Assembly (NCBI GenBank): GCA_029243605.1
Contig: JAQWRT010000033.1
Span: 1-64,000 of the forward strand
Direction: 5' to 3'
DNA from: Myxococcota bacterium
GTDB lineage: Bacteria; Myxococcota_A; UBA9160; UBA4427
DNA length: 64,000 nucleotides
Shown: positions 59,955 to 64,000 of the stretch, piece after piece
How positions within the stretch are numbered: the first letter of the stretch is position 1
Layout: every line of letters starts with the position of its first letter
Position numbers and translations under genes: made by a program
The notes under the pieces: generated by a model
What the model saw: only the letters and a program-made list of their open reading frames with translations
The model's database searches: none
Told to the model about the DNA's origin: nothing

Positions 59955-61337
59955 TTGACTGAAACAGGTTCCCTGAACCTCGAGGGCATGGAGATTCTCG
60001 TGCTCGGCCTCGGCATGTCCGGCCGTAGCGCGGCGCAGTTTTGCGCCGAGCGAGGCGCCCGGGTCCTGGCGGCCGACGAGCGGAGCGCCGACGCCCTCTT
60101 CGAGGCTCCCGAATCCGAGATCGCCCGGAAACTCGGCCCCCAGGTCGAACTTGTCTGCGGCCAACCCTTTCCCGATCCCTCGCGCTTCGACCTCGTGGTT
60201 CCCAGCCCCGGCATCCCGCCCTCCCGCTACGCGGAAGCCGCCTCTCGGGTTTGGGGCGATATCGAACTGGCCGGGCGAGCTCTCGCGATTCCCGTGATCG
60301 CCGTGACGGGCACCAACGGGAAATCCACCACGGTTCGCCTGATCGAAGCCATGCTCAACACCGCTGGACGCCGGGCGGAAGCCGCGGGCAACGTGGGCAC
60401 CCCAGCGCTCTCGCTTCCCGGCAAACCCCTGGACGTCGCCGTCCTCGAGGTCTCCTCCTTCCAGTTGGAAGCGATCGAGAGTTTCGCGCCCCAGGTTGCG
60501 GTGATCCTCAACATCACTCCCGACCATCTGGATCGCCATGGCGATCTCGCCGGCTATAGCGCGGCCAAACGCCGAATCCTCGAGAACCAGGGTCCGGGCG
60601 ACGTCGCCGTGCTCGACTTCGACAACCCGCTGGTCCGCGGCTTCGCGGAGCATGCCCGGGGCGAGGTCATTCCCTTCAGCCGGCAAACACCGCCCTCGTT
60701 GCCCAACCACCCTCGAGCGGCCTGGATCGATGCGGGGGTTGCCACCTTCGCCGATGGCCACACCCTCGAACGAGTCCCCCTGACCTCGGGAAGCGGTCTC
60801 TCCCCCCATGACCGCGACAATGTGCTCGCCGCGCTGACCGCTGCCTGGGCGGCGGGGGTCGCCCCCACAAGCGCGAGCCAAGCCCTCTCGGATTTTCAGG
60901 CCCTTCCCCATCGCTGCGAAGTCGTTCCCGCCCCGGGCCCGGTGCGCTGGATCAATGATTCCAAGGCGACGAACCCCGGTGCCGCCCAGCGCGCCATCGA
61001 GGGAAGCGAAGCGCCGGTGATCTGGATCGCCGGGGGCAGGGGCAAGGGGCTTTCGTTCGAGAGCCTCGCCGAAGTCGCCCAGGGGCGCGTCAAAATCGCC
61101 CTCTTGATCGGCGAGTCGTCCGACGCCCTCTCTGAAGTCCTCGAGGGCCGAGTCCCTTGGGAGCCCTGCGGCGACCTCGACACCGCCGTGGACCGAGCGG
61201 CCTCCCTCGCCGATGCCGGAGACATCGTCCTTCTCGCCCCGGCTTGCGCGAGCTTCGATCAATTCAAAAGTTTCGAGCACCGGGGCGAGTGTTTTCGAGC
61301 CGCCGTCGGACGCCTCGACGAAGAAAGCCCGGTATGA
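59955..61337 (+). CDS. murD: UDP-MurNAc-L-alanine:D-glutamate ligase MurD
   Basis: 460 residues starting at TTG 59955 (GAAGGAAAAAGG upstream), a less common start codon. LEGMEILVLGLGMSGRSAAQFC is the N-terminal Rossmann dinucleotide-like fold, ATP site VIAVTGTNGKSTTVRLIEAM, LEVSSFQLEAIESFAP, ILNITPDHLDRHGDLAGY, NDSKATNPGAAQRAIEG and LLAPACASFDQFKSFEHRGECFR. All typical. It overlaps ftsW by ATGA. Confidence 0.96.
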   Translation: MTETGSLNLEGMEILVLGLGMSGRSAAQFCAERGARVLAADERSADALFEAPESEIARKLGPQVELVCGQPFPDPSRFDLVVPSPGIPPSRYAEAASRVWGDIELAGRALAIPVIAVTGTNGKSTTVRLIEAMLNTAGRRAEAAGNVGTPALSLPGKPLDVAVLEVSSFQLEAIESFAPQVAVILNITPDHLDRHGDLAGYSAAKRRILENQGPGDVAVLDFDNPLVRGFAEHARGEVIPFSRQTPPSLPNHPRAAWIDAGVATFADGHTLERVPLTSGSGLSPHDRDNVLAALTAAWAAGVAPTSASQALSDFQALPHRCEVVPAPGPVRWINDSKATNPGAAQRAIEGSEAPVIWIAGGRGKGLSFESLAEVAQGRVKIALLIGESSDALSEVLEGRVPWEPCGDLDTAVDRAASLADAGDIVLLAPACASFDQFKSFEHRGECFRAAVGRLDEESPV

Positions 61338-62512
61338 CGAAGAAAACCACCCGCAGCCCGCGCCCCTCCACGCGCAAGACAAGCGCCCAGCAGCAAACTC
61401 TCGGCCAGGGAGCGGATACCGGCGTGCTCGTCTCGATTCTGCTCCTCGCTTCCATGGGGATGGTGATGAGCTACAGCACGACGGCCACCCTCGCCCTGGA
61501 CCAAACCCTGCCCCCGCTCTTTCTTCGCCACGTCGGCGCCCTGGGTGTCGGCTTGGCGACGGCAGCGGCCATCATGTGGACGCCGATCGACAAGTGGCGA
61601 CGACTCGCCCTCCCCCTCTGGATCCTCTCCCTGGGCCTTCTCCTCGCCGTCGAGTTTTTTGGCGTCAAGGTCAACGGCGCCCAGCGCTGGCTCGAAGTTC
61701 CGGGACTCGGCTTCCGCTTCCAACCCGTGGAATTGTGCAAGCTCACCACGCTCCTGCTCGTGGCCGCCCTGGTCGCTCGTCGGGACGGGCGCGACGAACT
61801 CTCGGGCACACGCACCCTGATCGCGGCCAGCCTGGCCTTGCCCCCCATGGCGCTGCTCCTGCTCCAGCCCGATCTTGGCAACGCGGTCCTGCTCGCCTGC
61901 CTCGTGGGGCTTCTGTTGATTGTCGCGGGAACGCGCCTTTCCCGACTGATCGCCCCGGGCCTGATCGGCATCGCGGGGATCGTCGTCTACATCAGCTACA
62001 ACCCCTACGCCTGGCGGCGCATCACCGGTTTCATGCACCCCTGGGCGACATCTCAGGGCGAGGGTTACCAACTCACCCAATCCTTCGTGGCCTTCGGACG
62101 CGGCGGTCTCTTCGGCGTCGGTCTGGGCAATGGCGAGCAAAAACTCGCCTACCTCCCCGAGGCCCACACCGACTTCATCCTCTCCCTGGTCGCCGAGGAG
62201 CTCGGATTGGTCGGCGTTCTGGTCGTGCTCGGCGGATTTGTCTGCTTGCTCCTCGCGGGCTCGCGCATCGCGGCCCGCGCCCGGGATCGCTTCGCCCTGC
62301 TCGTGGCCTTCGGAATGACAAGCCTGCTCACCGTGCCCGCGATCATCAACTCTGCCGTGGTGATGGGCATGATGCCCACCAAGGGACTCACCCTGCCCTT
62401 CCTTTCCTACGGACGCACCTCCCTGGTCATGTGCTGCGTGGCCCTGGGCCTCCTCCTCAGCGCGGCGCGCGAGCCCGCAGGCTCGCGATCCCGAGCTCGG
62501 AGGAAGCGATGA
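61334..62512 (+). CDS. ftsW: septal peptidoglycan polymerase FtsW
   Basis: 392 residues, a SEDS glycosyltransferase. The ATG at 61334 overlaps the murD stop; the track's longer ORF lies inside murD. A basic N-terminal tail precedes ten TM segments. Landmarks: [36 protein letters not shown] (catalytic Asp), [59 protein letters not shown]. It acts with FtsI. It overlaps murG by ATGA. Confidence 0.96.
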   Translation: MTKKTTRSPRPSTRKTSAQQQTLGQGADTGVLVSILLLASMGMVMSYSTTATLALDQTLPPLFLRHVGALGVGLATAAAIMWTPIDKWRRLALPLWILSLGLLLAVEFFGVKVNGAQRWLEVPGLGFRFQPVELCKLTTLLLVAALVARRDGRDELSGTRTLIAASLALPPMALLLLQPDLGNAVLLACLVGLLLIVAGTRLSRLIAPGLIGIAGIVVYISYNPYAWRRITGFMHPWATSQGEGYQLTQSFVAFGRGGLFGVGLGNGEQKLAYLPEAHTDFILSLVAEELGLVGVLVVLGGFVCLLLAGSRIAARARDRFALLVAFGMTSLLTVPAIINSAVVMGMMPTKGLTLPFLSYGRTSLVMCCVALGLLLSAAREPAGSRSRARRKR

Positions 62513-63603
62513 CAATCAACTGGGTCATTGCCGGCGGCGGAACCGGGGGACACGTCACCCCCGCCCTGGCCCTTGCCGAAATCATCGTCCAGCGCGGCGA
62601 CCGCGTGCTCTTCATCGGATCCGAGCGCGGGCTCGAGGCGCGGCTGGTCCCCGAGGCGGGTTTCGAACTCCTCGCCCTGCCGAGCGAACAAGTCATGGGC
62701 CGGGGTCTCGCCGGCCGCATCTCCGGCCTCTGGCGGACCCTTGCCCAGGTTGGCCGCGCTCGGGTTGCCCTGGGTGCCCACCGGGCCGACGTGGTGGTCT
62801 CGGTCGGGGGCTTCGCCGCGATTCCGGCAGCCCTGGCTGCCCTGCTCACCCGCCGCCCCCTGGCCCTGCTCGAACCCAACGCAATCCCCGGCCGGGCCAA
62901 CCGCCTGACCGCCCATTTTGCCCGCCTCGTCTTTGTGGGATTCGCCTCCACCGCCCAGGCCCTGAAGACCCGGAGCCCCATCCACCATTTCGGCATTCCC
63001 CTCCGCGAGGGTCTCGTCCAGGCCTTTGCCCGGGCCGGCGCCCGGCGGCCCCCCCGAAACCCCGTGCGTCTACTCGTCTTCGGCGGGAGCCAGGGCGCGC
63101 GGCAGATCAACGAAACCATGATGAGCTTGGCCCCCCGACTCGCCGGCACGGCGTTGAAGATTTTTCACCAATCCGGCGCCGCCGATCGAGAACGCGTCCA
63201 GGCGGCCTACGAAGAGGCCGGCATCGACGCCGAAGTCGTCGATTTCGAACCGGGCATGCCCGACCGCTATCGCTGGGCGGACCTGGCTGTCTGCCGAGCG
63301 GGCGCCATGACCGTCGCCGAACTCGCCCTGGCCGGCTTGCCCGCCCTGCTCGTCCCCTACCCCTTCGCCGCAGACGACCATCAGGCCGCAAACGCCAAGG
63401 CCTTCGCCGAGGCGGGGGCCGGCGTCCGCCTGGCCTCCCGCCCCCTGGACCCCGAAGCCCTTTGGGCCCTGCTCGAGGGCTTCCTCGAAAGCCCGGGAAG
63501 CCTGGTTCCCATGAGCCGAGCCGCCGCCTCCCTGGCGGAACCCAACGCCGCCGAACGGATCATCGAGGCCTGCATCCCGCTTGCCCAGGGAGACTCGCGA
63601 TGA
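62509..63603 (+). CDS. murG: UDP-GlcNAc:lipid I GlcNAc transferase MurG
   Basis: 364 residues, GT28 family, making lipid II on the cytoplasmic face. [16 protein letters not shown] is the first G loop, [20 protein letters not shown] the second, then [30 protein letters not shown] and the donor site [35 protein letters not shown]. It overlaps both neighbours by ATGA. Confidence 0.97.
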   Translation: MTINWVIAGGGTGGHVTPALALAEIIVQRGDRVLFIGSERGLEARLVPEAGFELLALPSEQVMGRGLAGRISGLWRTLAQVGRARVALGAHRADVVVSVGGFAAIPAALAALLTRRPLALLEPNAIPGRANRLTAHFARLVFVGFASTAQALKTRSPIHHFGIPLREGLVQAFARAGARRPPRNPVRLLVFGGSQGARQINETMMSLAPRLAGTALKIFHQSGAADRERVQAAYEEAGIDAEVVDFEPGMPDRYRWADLAVCRAGAMTVAELALAGLPALLVPYPFAADDHQAANAKAFAEAGAGVRLASRPLDPEALWALLEGFLESPGSLVPMSRAAASLAEPNAAERIIEACIPLAQGDSR

Positions 63604-64000
63604 ATCCCTCGGCTGACCGCATTCACTTCGTGGGCATCGGGGGCGTGGGCATGTCCGGGCTCGCCGAGTATCTCCACGCCCAAGGCGAAAACGTGTCGGG
63701 CTCGGACCTCAATGAAAGTGCGACCACCCGGCGACTTGCGGGACTCGGCATGGAAATCCATCGGGGCCACGGGGCGGCAAATCTAGGCGGCGCCCAACGC
63801 GTGGTCGCGTCCACGGCCATCGCCGCAGACAACCCCGAACTCGCCGAGGCCCATCGCCGAGCGATTCCCGTGATTCGTCGAGGCCAATTGCTCGCCGAAA
63901 TCATGGAACCCAAACGCGGCATCGCCGTGGGGGGAAGCCATGGCAAGACGACCACCACCTCCCTGACCGGGCACCTGCTGGTCGAGGCGGGGCTCGATCC
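63600..64000 (+). CDS. murC: UDP-MurNAc:L-alanine ligase MurC, 3' end outside window
   Basis: The first 133 residues are seen. [23 protein letters not shown] is the N-terminal G-I-G-G-x-G-M-S motif, [14 protein letters not shown] the UDP site, [35 protein letters not shown], and ATP site [14 protein letters not shown]. The order murG-murC is standard. It overlaps murG by ATGA and runs off the window edge. Confidence 0.95.
   Translation, partial: MNPSADRIHFVGIGGVGMSGLAEYLHAQGENVSGSDLNESATTRRLAGLGMEIHRGHGAANLGGAQRVVASTAIAADNPELAEAHRRAIPVIRRGQLLAEIMEPKRGIAVGGSHGKTTTTSLTGHLLVEAGLD

Noticed and set aside
59916-61382. 488-codon minus-strand ORF
   Set aside because: It mirrors murD on the opposite strand; Gly/Arg/Asp-rich shadow composition with no family signature.
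1-64000. tRNA, rRNA, CRISPR arrays, intact transposases or prophage
   Set aside because: I saw no T-arm GTTCRANTC in a cloverleaf context, no rRNA cores, no spaced direct repeats with unique spacers and no transposase motifs. Without tools, a weak tRNA could be missed.

Overview
The window is chromosomal DNA from a high-GC Gram-negative bacterium. Didermy is inferred from a Sec/Tat envelope, a lipobox thiol-disulfide protein, PEP-CTERM sorting, a CcmABCDEF cytochrome c system and meso-DAP peptidoglycan (MurE carries DNPR). Coenzyme F420 genes, a PhaR-type PHA regulator, a PlsB-like acyltransferase and a Cys-type CcmE point to a deltaproteobacterial-grade lineage (Myxococcota, Desulfobacterota or Binatota-like). 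The sequence alone does not settle the phylum.

Bases 1-5,400 are an accessory, decaying region. It holds the 3' part of a DUF1566 surface-type protein, a secreted dockerin-like protein, a methyltransferase pseudogene broken by a frameshift and an in-frame TGA, a 5'-truncated nitroreductase remnant, a peptidase-like remnant and a small membrane protein. Three copies of a ~50-bp repeat (two direct, one inverted) are scattered through it. Bases 5,400-8,050 encode a lamin-tail/PEP-CTERM protein and a secreted propeller-like protein.

From 8,293 on the window is mostly ordered housekeeping operons: cofD-cofC-cofE (F420); engB and an aminotransferase; ccmE-ccmF-(novel Ccm-linked protein)-ccmA-ccmB-ccmC-ccmD; hisI-hisG-NUDIX-M20 peptidase; plsB-like; an SDR; a biotinyl-domain protein plus GNAT; ffh; a LysM lytic transglycosylase; and trmB-rlmN. 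The Ccm set has a CcmE whose heme-binding His is replaced by Cys, and no ccmG or ccmH in the window.

The most unusual block is 35,800-40,530. An ATP-cone/2-phosphoglycerate-kinase-like protein is divergent from a MerR regulator, a ParA ATPase fused to a glycogen-binding CBM48/AMPK1 domain, a MinD/FlhG-like protein that has lost its P-loop, and a small protein that may be a degenerate nuclease fold. After it come an ECF sigma factor, a DsbA-like lipoprotein, a phosphohexomutase, TatA, a zinc-ribbon/DUF3426 protein, PhaR, a crotonase, riboflavin synthase, a D-cysteine-desulfhydrase-like PLP enzyme and an HDAC-type amidohydrolase.

Bases 51,490-64,000 are the division and cell wall (dcw) cluster: mraZ-rsmH-ftsL-ftsI-murE-murF-mraY-murD-ftsW-murG-murC (cut by the window end). 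Most junctions overlap by 1-4 nt, so the genes are probably co-transcribed and translationally coupled. The cluster starts with a readable promoter and a 10-bp-phased GTGGG MraZ operator. The 190-nt mraZ-rsmH spacer can fold into two mutually exclusive RNA structures, one of which would occlude the rsmH start. No tRNA, rRNA, CRISPR array or intact transposase was seen.
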